Positions 63,978 to 64,000 of a stretch of DNA of 64,000 nt are shown one piece after another. The notes under the pieces were generated by a model that searched no databases, was not told the DNA's origin, and saw only the letters and a program-made list of their open reading frames with translations. This stretch comes from an uncultured Akkermansia sp. GTDB taxonomy: Bacteria; Verrucomicrobiota; Verrucomicrobiia; Verrucomicrobiales; Akkermansiaceae. The first letter of the stretch is position 1, and the number at the start of each line of letters is the position of its first letter. Where the stretch lies: NCBI GenBank assembly GCA_905200945.1, contig CAJKMG010000002.1, positions 124,001-188,000 of the forward strand. Direction: 5' to 3'. The position numbers and the translations under genes are program-made.

Positions 63978-64000
63978 CTCCCTGAAAACAAACAATACTC

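Noticed and set aside
1..64000. CRISPR array, rRNA or tRNA genes
   Set aside because: No regularly spaced direct repeats and no conserved rRNA or tRNA segments were noticed in the window.

Overview
The window reads as a stretch of a Verrucomicrobiota chromosome, most likely Akkermansia (A. muciniphila or a close relative). The reasons are a moderately GC-rich background, almost no Shine-Dalgarno sequences in front of the native genes, a DUF3472 protein, a secreted polysaccharide deacetylase, a GHL10 hydrolase, and a complex I operon that encodes only NuoD to NuoN. The organism is inferred from gene content; no database was searched.

Layout. 1-4.3 kb: the end of a tail-specific protease, a fused ribose-5-phosphate isomerase B/serine hydroxymethyltransferase, a hypothetical protein and a decayed SleB-like hydrolase gene. 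4.3-20.5 kb: housekeeping genes. dnaG-rpoD and a VanX-like dipeptidase run leftward. An NfeD-type protease and rimO run rightward, followed by a lipoprotein, malQ, prmA, ribE with a putative Na+/H+ antiporter, and a polysaccharide deacetylase. 20.5-33.3 kb: a visibly AT-richer island, all its genes leftward, holding a tellurium-resistance (Ter) type stress cluster. It has three TerD proteins, a TerA-like protein, two TerY VWA proteins plus a decayed third copy, a VWA/zinc-ribbon protein, a PP2C phosphatase, a Ser/Thr kinase with zinc ribbon and FHA-like tail, and a PMCA-type Ca2+ ATPase. 33.5-46.3 kb: nuoD-E-F-G-H-I-J-K-L-M-N, without nuoA, B or C. 46.6-53.7 kb: a DUF3472 protein with a 50-residue membrane protein, a SufT-like protein, a PpiD-like chaperone, a POT peptide transporter and a polyprenyl synthase. 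53.9-64 kb: larC-larE-larB (nickel-pincer cofactor), a GHL10 hydrolase, a Tat-exported superoxide dismutase, a nucleotidyltransferase/GHMP kinase fusion next to murJ, an aspartate aminotransferase, and a YlbF-family protein with a Cys/His-rich tail.

How the genes work together. dnaG and rpoD form the core of the macromolecular synthesis operon. The nuo genes and the long-chain polyprenyl synthase both serve a quinone-linked respiratory chain. The three lar genes make the cofactor of lactate racemase-type enzymes, but no larA is present here. In the island, TerD-fold proteins, VWA adaptors and a kinase/phosphatase pair resemble the known TerY-P type signalling set, and the calcium pump at its distal end suggests a link between Ca2+ handling and this envelope or metal stress pathway.

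The best candidates for something new are the Ter/Ca2+-ATPase island and its position directly in front of a complex I operon that lacks nuoABC, the two domain fusions (RpiB-GlyA, nucleotidyltransferase-GHMP kinase), and a run of near-leaderless promoters with Shine-Dalgarno-free starts.
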